Below are positions 1 to 11,501 of a DNA stretch of 64,000 bases, in pieces. Source of the stretch: Streptomyces sp. LUP30 (GTDB taxonomy: Bacteria; Actinomycetota; Actinomycetes; Streptomycetales; Streptomycetaceae); contig NZ_MJAJ01000019.1 of assembly GCF_001746365.1 (NCBI RefSeq), positions 1 through 64,000 of the forward strand, in the 5' to 3' direction. A program made the translations under genes and the position numbers. The notes below the pieces were generated by a model. The model had not been told where the DNA came from, did no database searches, and saw nothing but the letters and a program-made list of their open reading frames with translations. Each line of letters opens with the position of its first letter. Within the stretch, counting starts at the first letter, position 1.

Positions 1-52
1 CCGGGCCGCGCCGCCGGGGCGCGCCGTCGGGCCACGCCGTCGGGGCGCGCTG

Positions 53-1303
53 TCAGGCCGCGCCGTCGCGTGCGTGCAGGGCCGCCGCGACGACCGTGCG
101 GGACTGGTGCTCGACCTGGTGCTCCAGGGGCACCCAGCGGGCCCGGAAGCGGTCGGCGAAGGCGTCGCTCCAGGTCTCCACGAGCTGCTCGAGGTGCGGG
201 GCCGCGTGGTCGTCGCTCTCCTGCAGCACCCGCCACAGCATCGCCGCCGCCCGCAGCGGCAGCCGACGGGCGAAGGCGTCGACGCTGCCGACGTACGCCA
301 TCGTCGTGTCGGCCGGGGGAGTGTGGGTCCAGTCCGCGGCGAGTCCCGGCACCAGCTCCAGCGCCCACTTGGCGGCCCGCAGCAGCGGCCCGTCCACGCC
401 CTCCAGTCGTGGCAGCGCGTCGGCGAGGACGCGCTCCACCTCCGTCGCGTCGCGCAGCAGCCGCCGCGCGAGCCGCCGGATCGCCGCGGCCGGCGCCGGG
501 TGCGGTGCGGGGTCGTCCACCATGTCGCTCGCCCACATCGGCACCTCCACCACGGCCGTCAGGCCGCCGTACCGGTGCGCGTGGTACCAGGTGCTGTGTC
601 GTGCGTCGTCCGGCATGCTCGGGTAGGCCGCCTCCGCCCCCGCGGCCGGCATCACGTGCACGCCGGGCCCGGACGCGGGCCAGCCCGCGGCGTCGGAGGC
701 GCCCGTCTCCACCGGGATGTGCAACTGCGCCGCCGACTTGGCGAACGGCTCGGCCAGACCCGGGATGTCCTTCGTCAGCTGCACCCAGCTGCCGCCCAGG
801 TCGGTGCCGTGCAGGGTGACCTGGAGGTAGGGCCGCAACTCGTCGATGACCCGGGTCAGCGCGCGCGTCTCGGGCGGCAGCCGGTCCGGCGGCAGCACGG
901 CCGGCGACCACTCCGGCTGCTCGGGACCGGCGGGCCGGAAGAAACCGAGGTGGTACTCCAGCAGGCTGCGCGGCGCCGGGGTCACGTGCAGGCTCGCGCC
1001 GTCGGGGTCCGCGCAGAGCAGGAAGTGCCAGGATGTGCCGTCCCGCAACTCCCGCTCGTACAGCACCCGTTCGGCGAGCGCGAGCAGCGTGCACCCCCCG
1101 GTCGGCTCGTTCGCGTGGGCGCCGGCGACGACCAGCACGGCCCGCCTGGCATGCCCCACGGACAGCAGATGCAGGGGCCGGCCCGCCCGCGAGACCCCCA
1201 CCTGCCGCAGCCGGCACACACCGCGTTGCTGCATGGCCAACGCCCTTGCAGAAGTGGTCAGTTCGGTCACCGTGGGGTAGCGCAGCTCCGGCAGGAGACT
1301 CAC
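53..1303 (-). CDS. M14-family zinc carboxypeptidase-like protein
   Basis: The 416-residue protein has the zinc triad expected of M14 metallocarboxypeptidases. There is an HxxE motif in GAHANEPTG (H63, E66) and a downstream histidine in VTLHGTDLGG (H165). A glutamate in TAVVEVPMWA, near residue 254, could be the catalytic base. No signal peptide is visible, so a cytoplasmic peptidase or amidase is more likely than a secreted carboxypeptidase. The start is a GTG with only a weak purine-rich stretch upstream. The gene runs the same way as treY, but 239 bases separate them. The substrate is not deducible. Confidence 0.75.
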   Translation of the reverse strand: MSLLPELRYPTVTELTTSARALAMQQRGVCRLRQVGVSRAGRPLHLLSVGHARRAVLVVAGAHANEPTGGCTLLALAERVLYERELRDGTSWHFLLCADPDGASLHVTPAPRSLLEYHLGFFRPAGPEQPEWSPAVLPPDRLPPETRALTRVIDELRPYLQVTLHGTDLGGSWVQLTKDIPGLAEPFAKSAAQLHIPVETGASDAAGWPASGPGVHVMPAAGAEAAYPSMPDDARHSTWYHAHRYGGLTAVVEVPMWASDMVDDPAPHPAPAAAIRRLARRLLRDATEVERVLADALPRLEGVDGPLLRAAKWALELVPGLAADWTHTPPADTTMAYVGSVDAFARRLPLRAAAMLWRVLQESDDHAAPHLEQLVETWSDAFADRFRARWVPLEHQVEHQSRTVVAAALHARDGAA

Positions 1304-1542
1304 CCCCGTATTCGTCCGCCCGGCCTTCGCCCCCGCAGTACCCCACGGCCGCTGGGAACTGTCAAGAACGCCCGTGGGAGGCTCCGGGGGGCGCTCGGAC
1401 GCGCGCGCCGCCCGCGCCGGAGGGCTCCCGCTCCGTCGTACGGCGTGGCGCGCGGACGCAGGGGTCCCTCGCGCAGCGGGCGCCCGCCCGGTCCCCTCCG
1501 GCGCCGAAGCTCACCTCCCTCTTCTCGCACGCCGACGCGGGC

Positions 1543-3906
1543 TCACTCCACCCGTTCCAGCAGCGCCACAGGCAGTCGGCCGAACAGTTCCGCCACGCGC
1601 GCGTGCCCGGTGAACTCCCGCGCGGCGCCGTCCTGCTCGGCCAACGCGTCGACCCACCGGCCCGGGGGCAGCGCCAACCGCTCCTCGCGCCAGCCGCCCG
1701 CCTGCGCCAGCCGCAGCGACAGCCGCGTCACGGCCGTGACGACCCGGCCGGAGCGCGCGAACGCCAGACAGTGGTCCGCGGCCGGCCCTTCGGCGGTCAG
1801 CGGCTCGTACGAGGCCGACTCCCCGAAGACCTCCGGCCGCCGCCGGCGCAACCGCAGCGCGGCCGCGGTCACCGCGCCCTTGACGCCCGGATCCTCGGGC
1901 GGGAACGTCACCGGACGGCGGTTGTCCGGGTCCACCAGCGCCCAGTACTCGCTCTCCGTGCCCTGGTAGACGTCCGGCACGCCCGGCATCGTCAGCTGCA
2001 CCAGGGCCGTGCCCAGCACGTTCGCCCGGATGTGCGGCTCCAGCGCGTCGCGCAGCGCGGCCACCCGCTCGCCCGGAGCCCCGCACGGCCCCGCGGCCAC
2101 GAACGCCGCCAGCGCCTCCTCGTACGACGGCTCCTGCTCCGTCCAGGTCGTGTGGAGCCCCGCCTCGCGCGCGTGCTTGAGCAGCGCCTCCTGGACGCGC
2201 TCCGGGGCCGCCGGCCCGAGCCCGAAGACCGTCTGCCAGGCCGCCCACGCCACCTGACGGTCGGGAACGTCCTCCGGTGCGCCCGCGACCTGCTCCAGGA
2301 GGTCCGCCCAGCGCTGCGGGCACTCGGTGAGCACGGCGAGCGCGGCCCGCACGTCGGCGCTGCGCTTGGTGTCGTGCGTCGACACGACCGTCCCCGTGGC
2401 CGGCCAGTCGCGCTGCACGCGCGCGCAGTACCCGTGGAAGCCGGTCGGCGACACCCCCGGGTCGCCCGGGTCGCCGCCCACCTCGTTGGCCGCCAGCAGC
2501 GGCACATAGCGGTAGAACGCCGTGTCCTCCACCGACTTGGCGCGCAGCGCGGACGACGTCTGGGCGAACCGGGCCCGCAGCTCCGCCCCCTTCGGCCCCT
2601 CCCCGCCCAGCACCAGAGCACGCACCGCGTCGACCGCGTCCGCCTCCTGCGGCACGGCGAACGCGCGGCGGGCCTGCGCCGCCGCCTCCTCGGTCACGAC
2701 CGCCGCCGGGTCGCCCGAGGTGTAGGGCCGGTAGACCTCCATCCGCACCAGCAGCTCCGTCAGCGCCGTGCGCAGCGCCCAGGGCACCCGGTCGCGCAGC
2801 GCCGGATCGTCCGGGTCGGCGCACGCCCGGGACGCCGTGCGGGTCAGCCGGTCCGTCTCGGCCGCCAGCTCGTGGCCGATCACCGAGTACGCCGCGCGCC
2901 GCACGGTGGCCGCCCAGTCGCCCCCGCCGTCCGCCTGCGGGGCGGCGAAGCGCCGGTAGTGCTCCAGGAGCTCCCGGGCCCCCTCGGGGTCCGTGAAGAG
3001 GCCGTCGACGCGGCGCAGGGCGTCGTAGCCGGTGGTGCCGGCCACGGGCCAGGAGTCGGGCAGCCGCTCCCCGTCGGCCAGGATCTTCTCGACGACCGTC
3101 CAACGGCCGCCGGCGGCCGTGTGCAGCCGCTCCAGATAGGCGTCGGGGTCGGCGAGGCCGTCGGGGTGGTCGACGCGCAGCCCGTCGATCACCCCCTCGT
3201 GCACCAGACGCAGAATCGTGCCGTGGGTGGCCTCGAACACCTCGGGGTCCTCCACCCGCACGCCGATGAGCTCCGAGACGCTGAAGAAGCGCCGGTAGTT
3301 CAGCTCGGTGCGGGCCAGCCGCCACCACGCCGGGCGGTACCACTGCGCGTCCAGCAGTTGCGGCAACGGCAGCTTCTCGGTGCCCTCGCGGAGCGGGAAC
3401 ACATGGTCGTGGTAGCGCAGGACGTCGCCGTCGACGCGCAGGTGCTCCAGCTCCGCGCCGACCGGCCCGCCGAGCACCGGGACCAGCATGCGGCCGCCCT
3501 GCGCCTCCCAGTCGACGTCGAACCAGCGCGCGTACGGCGACTCCGGGCCCTCGCGCAGCACCTCCCACAGGGCGCGGTTGTGACGCGGAGCCATCGCCAT
3601 GTGGTTCGGGACGATGTCCACGACCAGTCCGAGGCCGTGCTCGCGTGCGGTGCGCGCCAGCGCCCGCAGGCCGTCCTCCCCGCCCAGCTCCTCGCGCACG
3701 CGCGTGGGGTCCACGACGTCGTAGCCGTGCAGGGAGCCGGGCACCGCCTCCAGGACCGGGGACAGGTGCAGGTGCGAGACCCCCAGCGAGGCCAGGTACG
3801 GCACGGCCGCCGCCGCGGCCCCGAACGGGAACGCGGGCTGCAGCTGCAGCCGGTAGGTGGCCGTGGGCGTCACGGGAGGGAGGGCGTCATGTGGCTCAGG
3901 GGTCAT
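1543..3906 (-). CDS. treY: Maltooligosyl trehalose synthase TreY
   Basis: This GH13 enzyme isomerises the terminal alpha-1,4 bond of maltooligosaccharides to a trehalose-type alpha-1,1 bond. TreZ, not seen here, would then release trehalose. The N-terminus TATYRLQLQPAFPFGAA and the motif LGLVVDIVPNHMA are diagnostic. GLRVDHPDGLADP carries the nucleophile aspartate and WTVVEKILADGE the acid/base glutamate. Length (about 787 aa) is normal for TreY. ATG at 3906 is used; a GTG two codons upstream (3912) has a purine-rich stretch at better spacing and is a real alternative. A strong hairpin separates it from glgX upstream, so the two are probably not cotranscribed. Confidence 0.95.
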   Translation of the reverse strand: MTPEPHDALPPVTPTATYRLQLQPAFPFGAAAAAVPYLASLGVSHLHLSPVLEAVPGSLHGYDVVDPTRVREELGGEDGLRALARTAREHGLGLVVDIVPNHMAMAPRHNRALWEVLREGPESPYARWFDVDWEAQGGRMLVPVLGGPVGAELEHLRVDGDVLRYHDHVFPLREGTEKLPLPQLLDAQWYRPAWWRLARTELNYRRFFSVSELIGVRVEDPEVFEATHGTILRLVHEGVIDGLRVDHPDGLADPDAYLERLHTAAGGRWTVVEKILADGERLPDSWPVAGTTGYDALRRVDGLFTDPEGARELLEHYRRFAAPQADGGGDWAATVRRAAYSVIGHELAAETDRLTRTASRACADPDDPALRDRVPWALRTALTELLVRMEVYRPYTSGDPAAVVTEEAAAQARRAFAVPQEADAVDAVRALVLGGEGPKGAELRARFAQTSSALRAKSVEDTAFYRYVPLLAANEVGGDPGDPGVSPTGFHGYCARVQRDWPATGTVVSTHDTKRSADVRAALAVLTECPQRWADLLEQVAGAPEDVPDRQVAWAAWQTVFGLGPAAPERVQEALLKHAREAGLHTTWTEQEPSYEEALAAFVAAGPCGAPGERVAALRDALEPHIRANVLGTALVQLTMPGVPDVYQGTESEYWALVDPDNRRPVTFPPEDPGVKGAVTAAALRLRRRRPEVFGESASYEPLTAEGPAADHCLAFARSGRVVTAVTRLSLRLAQAGGWREERLALPPGRWVDALAEQDGAAREFTGHARVAELFGRLPVALLERVE

Positions 3907-4003
3907 GACCACCTACGTACCCGCCTTGTCGCGTTTCGTGTCACACCCCCGCCGTGCGGGTCGGCCCCGTCGCCCGCCCGCGCGCGGTGCTGTCCGCGCC
4001 GGA

Positions 4004-4042
4004 GGGGAGGCCCCGGCCCCCGTGACGGGCCGGGACCTCCCC
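4004..4042 (-). terminator. Hairpin terminator downstream of glgX
   Basis: Arms 4004-4019 and 4027-4042 pair over 16 bp with a single mismatch around a 7-base loop. The hairpin lies 24 bases past the glgX stop and upstream of treY. There is no U tract, as is common for actinobacterial terminators. Confidence 0.65.
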
Positions 4043-4065
4043 CCTGAGGACGAGGCCGGCGATGC

Positions 4066-6183
<2,118 letters not shown>

Positions 6184-6371
6184 GGACACGACTCTTTCAG
6201 GTGTCGAGCCCCGGTGGGGGCGCCTCGGCTTCGAGTCTCCAGGAAAGTGATGGAACCACCTGTGACTTACGCCCCTCTTACCAAATGACCGGTGCATACG
6301 CCGACATATGGCGTGTGCCGAGCCAGTGGGGCAGACGTACTCCCGCGCATCAGGGGGAGTAGGGGGAGATT

Positions 6372-7202
6372 GTGCGCACTACGGTGCGCCGCCACCTGGG
6401 CAAGGTGGTGGCGGGGACGGCCATTGCGGTGGCCGCGACAGCCGTGATGGTGGGGATCACCCTGCCGGGCACGGCGGGGGCGGACGACACGGGAGGCGGC
6501 AGGGGAGGGCCGGGCGCCGGACGGAGCGTCGGGCAGGCGGCCGGACAGCGGGCCGACGCGGCGGGGGCCGTGGCGCCCGGCGTCGTCGAAGGGGCGCCCG
6601 CCGAGGGCGACAGGGGTCACGGCCGCGACCCGCTGACGGACGACGAGACCGCGCGCGTGGAGCGGATCGCGCTCAGCCGGCAGCAGTTCAACGCCGCCCA
6701 GGACGTGGACGGCGACCGCGGCCCCCAGCGTCTCGGCGTGGACCTCGCCGAGCCCCGGGCCGACGAGGTGGACGAACCGGACGCCCCGCGGCGTGCGGAG
6801 GTGTCGTTCTACGACTACCGCAACGACACCCTGCTCACCAGGACCGTCAACCTCGACACCGGCAAGGTCGAGGCCACCGGCGTCCAGCACGGCGTCCAGC
6901 CGCCGCTCGGCCCCGCCGAGCAGACCGAGGCCGCCGAGCTGCTCATCGCCGACCCGCTCGGCGCGGGCCTCAAGGCGGACTACAAGGACGCCACCGGCAA
7001 GGAGCTCACCTCCCCGGACCAGCTGCAGCTCGCCAGCATGGTCTACCGGGCGGTGCCGGGCGCCGAACCCGCCGTCCTCGACACGTGCGGGGTGCACCGC
7101 TGCGCGCGCCTGCTGACGAAGGTCAAGAACGGTCCATGGATCGACACCCGGTCCCTGGTCGTCGACCTCAGCACCCGCAAGGTGGCCCGGCTCGCCGGCT
7201 GA
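6372..7202 (+). CDS. Secreted copper-amine-oxidase N-terminal-domain-like protein
   Basis: The 276-aa precursor has a Sec-type signal peptide (RRHLGKVVAGTAIAVAATAV, cleavage near AGADD) and a GTG start behind GGGGGAG. After a Gly/Ala/Asp-rich linker, the text resembles the N2/N3 domains of copper amine oxidases: DPLTDDETARVERIAL (N2-like start), an AEVSFYDYRNDTLLTRTV strand, VNLDTGKVEATG, then GVQPPLGPAEQTEAAELL and a DP-terminated helix. The next gene, 77 bases downstream, encodes the catalytic copper domain without these domains. I therefore infer one oxidase split over two secreted subunits. What is seen is the domain resemblance; the partnership is inference. Confidence 0.6.
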   Translation: MRTTVRRHLGKVVAGTAIAVAATAVMVGITLPGTAGADDTGGGRGGPGAGRSVGQAAGQRADAAGAVAPGVVEGAPAEGDRGHGRDPLTDDETARVERIALSRQQFNAAQDVDGDRGPQRLGVDLAEPRADEVDEPDAPRRAEVSFYDYRNDTLLTRTVNLDTGKVEATGVQHGVQPPLGPAEQTEAAELLIADPLGAGLKADYKDATGKELTSPDQLQLASMVYRAVPGAEPAVLDTCGVHRCARLLTKVKNGPWIDTRSLVVDLSTRKVARLAG

Positions 7203-7279
7203 ACCGACCCGCAGTCCCACCTCCCAGATCCGTTTTCCGACGTGTCTCCCGCGCGGGGAGGCAAAGGAGTCGTGTCCTC

Positions 7280-8626
7280 ATGCGCGTTCCCGATCCGATC
7301 GGCGGCCTCCGGCCGCGGGGCGTCAGCCGTGTCCGCAAGGGAGCCGTCGTCGGCCTCTCGGTGGCCGCCCTCGCCGCCGGCGCGGCAGCCGGCGCCGGTC
7401 CGGCCGCCGCCCGGCCGAAGGCGGCCCCCGCGGCGGCAGCCGACTGCAGCGCCGCCTACCGCATCGAGCAGAAGCTCTCCACCGGCACCACCTGGCGCAT
7501 GTGCTGGCGCTTCGAGGCCAAGTCCGGCCTGGTCCTGGAGAAGATCTCCTACCAGCCGCCCGGCGAGACCAAGCCGATCAGAGTCCTCAACAGCGCCAAG
7601 GTCGCCCAGATCCACGTGCCGTACGACGACGGCAAGAACGAGTACAACGACATCACCGACTACAACTTCGGCTCCGGCCTGGTGAACATGACCCCCGCCG
7701 AGTGTCCCGGCGGCACCATCAAGACGGTCAAGGTTCCCGAGTCGTTCTCCGACAACCCCAACGTCAAGGGCCTGTGCACCACCACGCGCGCGCGGGGCCA
7801 CGCCTACCGCATGGAGGCCGACACGGGCAACAAGGTCTTCCAGGCCCAGGGCAAGGACCTGCTCGTGTACACCGTCAACAAGGTCGGCTGGTACGAGTAC
7901 ATCACCGAGTGGCGCTTCTCCGACGACGGCGCGATCAACATGAACGTCGGCGCCACCGGCAGCCTCTCGCCCGTCGACTACGACGCCGGCGACGGCCGCG
8001 GCTGGCCCCTGGGGAAGGGCGCCAAGGCCTACGCCACCAGCCACAGCCACAACGTCTTCTGGCGGCTCGACTTCGGCCTGGACGGCAACTCGGCCGCCAA
8101 GGTGGAGCAGTACGACTCGGTGGTCAGCCCGCCCGCCGGCGGACAGCAGGGCCCGACCGCCAGGACCACGCGCACCGTCGTCGCCAAGGAACTCGCGGGC
8201 GACGCCAAGAACATGCGCTGGTGGCGCGTGGTCAGCGCCACCGGCAAGAACAAGGACGGCCACGCCCGCTCCTACGAGTTCGTCCCCGGCGCCACCACCA
8301 AGTACTCCGGACGCGCCTTCACCCGGCACGACGTCTACTTCACCCAGTACAACCAGTGCGAGCAGTACGCCAGCAACAACGTGCGCAACTGCGGCTCCCC
8401 GCTGCACGGTTACTCCGTCGACAAGTGGGTGGACGGACAGACCCTCACCCATCCCGTGGCCTGGGTGAACGTCGGCTTCCACCACATCGCCCGCGACGAG
8501 GACCAGCAGCCCATGCCGGTCCACTGGCAGGGCTTCTCCCTGGTCCCCAGGGACGTCACCGCCATGAACCCGCTCACACCGGCCGCACTCGCCGGGCAGA
8601 ACGGTGAGCCCGACAACGGTAGTTGA
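7280..8626 (+). CDS. Secreted copper amine oxidase catalytic-domain protein (diverged active site)
   Basis: ATG at 7280 follows AAGGAG. A signal peptide (VRKGAVVGLSVAALAAG) leads a 448-aa protein matching only the C-terminal copper domain of amine oxidases. Copper ligands are recognisable: HSHNVFWRLDF (H255, H257) and GFHHIARDEDQQPMP (H401/H402). The topaquinone tyrosine falls in KVGWYEY (Y205), with spacings to the histidines like those of bacterial amine oxidases. Two normally invariant positions differ. The Asn before the cofactor Tyr is Trp (W204), and the catalytic-base Asp position reads Asn (N129, in TDYNFGSGL). It may have altered chemistry or be inactive. The preceding gene supplies N2/N3-like domains. 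Confidence 0.7.
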   Translation: MRVPDPIGGLRPRGVSRVRKGAVVGLSVAALAAGAAAGAGPAAARPKAAPAAAADCSAAYRIEQKLSTGTTWRMCWRFEAKSGLVLEKISYQPPGETKPIRVLNSAKVAQIHVPYDDGKNEYNDITDYNFGSGLVNMTPAECPGGTIKTVKVPESFSDNPNVKGLCTTTRARGHAYRMEADTGNKVFQAQGKDLLVYTVNKVGWYEYITEWRFSDDGAINMNVGATGSLSPVDYDAGDGRGWPLGKGAKAYATSHSHNVFWRLDFGLDGNSAAKVEQYDSVVSPPAGGQQGPTARTTRTVVAKELAGDAKNMRWWRVVSATGKNKDGHARSYEFVPGATTKYSGRAFTRHDVYFTQYNQCEQYASNNVRNCGSPLHGYSVDKWVDGQTLTHPVAWVNVGFHHIARDEDQQPMPVHWQGFSLVPRDVTAMNPLTPAALAGQNGEPDNGS

Positions 8627-8728
8627 GAAACGACCTGTCCATCCGGCTGCACCGCCCGCCGCTCCCGGAGTACCCTTCCTTGATCGTTGGCACGGGGAGA
8701 GCTCGGGGGAGCGGAAGGCGGTGCGCGG

Positions 8729-9967
8729 GTGGGCTCGGGAGGGCTGGAGCTGCCCCCTGGTGACGAGGGTCACGAGGGGAGCTCCGCAGAGGTCCCGACC
8801 GGGACGGTGTCCCTGGCCCGGCCGATGGAGACGAACGCCATCGGACCGGAGCTGGACTGGGACACCGACGCCTGGCGCGAGGTCCGCACCCGCGCCCAGC
8901 GGGCCGGCCGGGCCTACATCTGGCTGAACCTCGTCGAACAGCGCCTGCGCGCCGTGGTGGCCGCCGTGCTGCGGCCCATCTACGAACCCGTCCACGGCGA
9001 CGAGTGGGTGGTCGCCGCCGCCGGCCCCGCCGGACAGGAATGGGTCCAGCGCGCGGTCGCCGTGCGCGAGGTCAGCCGCCGCAAGGGCTACCTGCTCGAC
9101 CCGGCCGACGACAACGTCATCTCCTTCCTCACCCTGCCCCAGCTGCGCGAGCTGATGGTGCAGCACTGGCCCTGCTTCGAGCCGTACTTCGACGACCGCC
9201 GGGACGTCGAACTCGCCCTGGACGAGCTGGAAGTGACCCGCAACGTCGTCTCCCGTAACCGGGCCCTGTCCGAGGCGGTGCTGAGCCAGGCCGAACGGGC
9301 CTCCGCACGGCTGCTGGAGATGCTCGGCACCAGCGGTGACGTGCCCTCCGCGCGCAGACTGCCCGTGGACGCCGTGGAGGACCTGGTCGGCGACCGGTAC
9401 GCGGACGTGGTCGCCGTCCACACCGACCGGGTGCGGCTGCTGCGCCAGTTCCCCGCCGAGGACATCTTCGACGGCTCCCGCCGCATCGACGCCATCGGCA
9501 TCGGCCTCAACCTGCTCGTGCAGAACTTCTCCGGCCGCAGGCTGGTCCGCCTCGCCGAGGGCGGCGCCCGCGTCCGGCTGCTCTTCCTCAACCCCGCCTC
9601 CAGCGCCGTCAAACGCCGCGAGCGCGAACTCGGCATGAAGCGGGGCGAGCTGAGCCGGGCCGTGGAGATGAACATCCTGCACATGCGCCGGGTCCGCGCC
9701 CGGCTGCGCGACCCGGGGGCCTTCCAGATCCAGGTGTACGACGAGACGCCCCGCTTCACCGCCTACCTCGTCGACGGCGACGGCACCGACGGCATCGCCG
9801 TGATCCAGTCCTATCTGCGGCGGATGCGCGGCATGGAGGCGCCGGTGCTGGTGCTGCGGGGCGGCAACCGGGTGGTCAAGTCGGGCGAGGTGGGTGAAGG
9901 CGGACTTTTCGCCGCCTATCGCGAGGAGTTCGAACTCGCCTGGGCGGATTCGCGGCCGGTGTCCTGA
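8729..9967 (+). CDS. SAV2148-family HEPN domain protein
   Basis: The sequence from GSGGLELPPGDEGHEG onward is that of the Streptomyces SAV2148 HEPN-domain family. The frame is open to 8687, but GTG 8729 has GGAAGG at a suitable distance and matches the usual family start, giving 412 aa. The N-terminal half is helical (AYIWLNLVEQRLRAVV) and carries the HEPN region. The C-terminal half (IGIGLNLLVQNFSGRRLV, VRLLFLNPASSAVKRRE, FTAYLVDGDGTDGIAVIQ) resembles phospholipase-D-like nucleic-acid-handling folds. HEPN proteins are often RNases in toxin or stress systems; no antitoxin gene is adjacent. Function unknown. Confidence 0.75.
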   Translation: MGSGGLELPPGDEGHEGSSAEVPTGTVSLARPMETNAIGPELDWDTDAWREVRTRAQRAGRAYIWLNLVEQRLRAVVAAVLRPIYEPVHGDEWVVAAAGPAGQEWVQRAVAVREVSRRKGYLLDPADDNVISFLTLPQLRELMVQHWPCFEPYFDDRRDVELALDELEVTRNVVSRNRALSEAVLSQAERASARLLEMLGTSGDVPSARRLPVDAVEDLVGDRYADVVAVHTDRVRLLRQFPAEDIFDGSRRIDAIGIGLNLLVQNFSGRRLVRLAEGGARVRLLFLNPASSAVKRRERELGMKRGELSRAVEMNILHMRRVRARLRDPGAFQIQVYDETPRFTAYLVDGDGTDGIAVIQSYLRRMRGMEAPVLVLRGGNRVVKSGEVGEGGLFAAYREEFELAWADSRPVS

Positions 9968-9974
9968 ATCGACC

Positions 9975-10004
9975 CGGCCCGTCCCCGGGGCCGGACGCGG
10001 GCCG
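9975..10004 (+). terminator. Possible hairpin terminator after the HEPN gene
   Basis: CGGCCCGTCC at 9975-9984 pairs with GGACGCGGGCCG at 9993-10004, with a 2-base bulge, 8 bases past the stop codon. GC-rich without a U tract. Confidence 0.45.
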
Positions 10005-10098
10005 TGACCGCACCAGCGGAGCGCGATCCTCGGATTGTCAGTGGCGCATGCGAGGGTGGAGACCACTGGGGGAAGCACCACCGAGAAGGGGGGCCATG

Positions 10099-10821
10099 AT
10101 GGCCTGGTACCAGGAGCTGCTGATCGGCTTCGACCTGGAGACGACCGGGACGGACCCGCGCGAGGCGCGCATCGTCACGGGAGCCGTGATCGAGGTCAGG
10201 GACGGGCAGGTCCTGGGCCACCGTGAGTGGCTCGCGGATCCGGGCGTCGAGATCCCGGCCGACGCGGTCGCGGTGCACGGCATCAGCAACGAGCGCGCCG
10301 CCGCCGAGGGCGCCCCCGCCGACCGGGTGGCGGACGCGATCGCGAACGTCCTCACCGCCTACTGGCGCACCGGCGTCCCGGTCGTGGCCTACAACGCCGC
10401 CTTCGACCTCACGCTTCTCTCCGCCGAGCTGCGCCGCCACGGCCTGCCCTCCCTGAGCGACCGCCTGGGCGGAATCGACCCGGCCCCGGTCGTCGACCCG
10501 TACACGATCGACCGCTCGGTCGACCGCTACCGGCGCGGCAAGCGCAACCTCGAAGCGGTCTGCGCCGAGTACGGCGTCCCCCTGGAGTCGGCCCACGACG
10601 CCTCCGCCGACGCCCTGGCCGCGGCCCGCCTGGCCTGCGCCATAGCCGTCCGCCACCCCAAGGTCGCCTCCCTCGGCCCGGCGGAGCTGCACCGCCGCCA
10701 GATCGAGTGGTACGCGGAATGGGCGGCGGACTTCCAGAGTTTCCTGCGCCGCAAGGGCGACGCGGACGCGGTGGTGGACAGCGCCTGGCCGATGCGCGAG
10801 CCGGCCGCGAAGCCCGCCTGA
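10099..10821 (+). CDS. DEDDh-family 3'-5' exonuclease (DnaQ-like)
   Basis: Short exonuclease of the DNA polymerase III epsilon type. Exo I is IGFDLETTGTDP with the DxE pair, Exo II is VVAYNAAFDLTLL, and Exo III is SAHDASADALAAARL with the H...D of the DEDDh class. At 240 aa it is a stand-alone domain with a C-terminal helical tail (IEWYAEWAADFQSFLRRKG) and no polymerase-binding region I recognise. Two ATGs in tandem (10096, 10099) follow the ribosome-binding run GAAGGGGGG; the second gives better spacing. Likely role is DNA repair or proofreading; monocistronic. Confidence 0.88.
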   Translation: MAWYQELLIGFDLETTGTDPREARIVTGAVIEVRDGQVLGHREWLADPGVEIPADAVAVHGISNERAAAEGAPADRVADAIANVLTAYWRTGVPVVAYNAAFDLTLLSAELRRHGLPSLSDRLGGIDPAPVVDPYTIDRSVDRYRRGKRNLEAVCAEYGVPLESAHDASADALAAARLACAIAVRHPKVASLGPAELHRRQIEWYAEWAADFQSFLRRKGDADAVVDSAWPMREPAAKPA

Positions 10822-11501
10822 GGCCGACCTCCGCCCACGCGCCGGGATCGCGAACAGCGCCCGGCGGACGGAGGACTCTCCCCTGGTACGGCTTCGACGC
10901 CGGTGCGCCGGGCTGCCGCTCGGAACGCCGGGAACGACCCACCAACGACCCACAAGACCCACAACGACCCACCAACGGCCGCGTACGGCCCGCGAACGGC
11001 TCGGCGCCGAACCGCCGACGAACGGCGAACGGCTCCGGCTCAGGTCCCGCGGCGGTTCACCGGCCGCAAGCCTCGCCGCATCGCGCCGGTCCACGAGCAG
11101 CTGACGGGTGCTGCCGCCCGGCCCACGAGCCGCTGACCGTCTTCACGGTCGTCAGCCCGCGCGTCGCGAGCTGCCATGCCCCTGGGCGAGCGGCGAAGGG
11201 CGAAGGGTGAGGCGTGAAGGGCGTCGGGGCATGGGCCGCCCTGGGCCCCGCTGCCGCCTGCGGCGGGTCGAGTGCGGGTCGAGTGCGCGGCGCGGGTCGC
11301 CCGGCGGGTGACGAGCGGCGAGGCCGGCCGTCGGCCGCAGGTTCCGCCGTCATCACCTTCCGGCGGATGCGCGGGGGCTGTCATGCCCGGGACGAGTGGC
11401 CGCCGTGGGAGCCGGCTCGTTCTGCCAGGGCCGGGCGGCGGATGCGCCGGAGGCGCTTCGCCCGGGCCGAGCGGTGGTGCGCCACTCCCGCAGTACGCGG
11501 A
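10822..11501. other. Gene-free 680-base interval with short direct repeats
   Basis: No reading frame here has codon bias or family resemblance. It contains degenerate direct repeats of AACGACCCACCA-type units (about 10928-10980) and a GGCGAAGG-type cluster near 11190-11220. It separates two convergent genes. Confidence 0.5.

Noticed and set aside
1033..4047. About 1000-codon plus-strand open frame across treY
   Set aside because: Antisense shadow of treY produced by GC bias; no recognisable motifs.
10409..10975. Minus-strand frames over the exonuclease end
   Set aside because: Low-complexity Arg/Gly/Pro translation with no start signal; shadow of the exonuclease gene.
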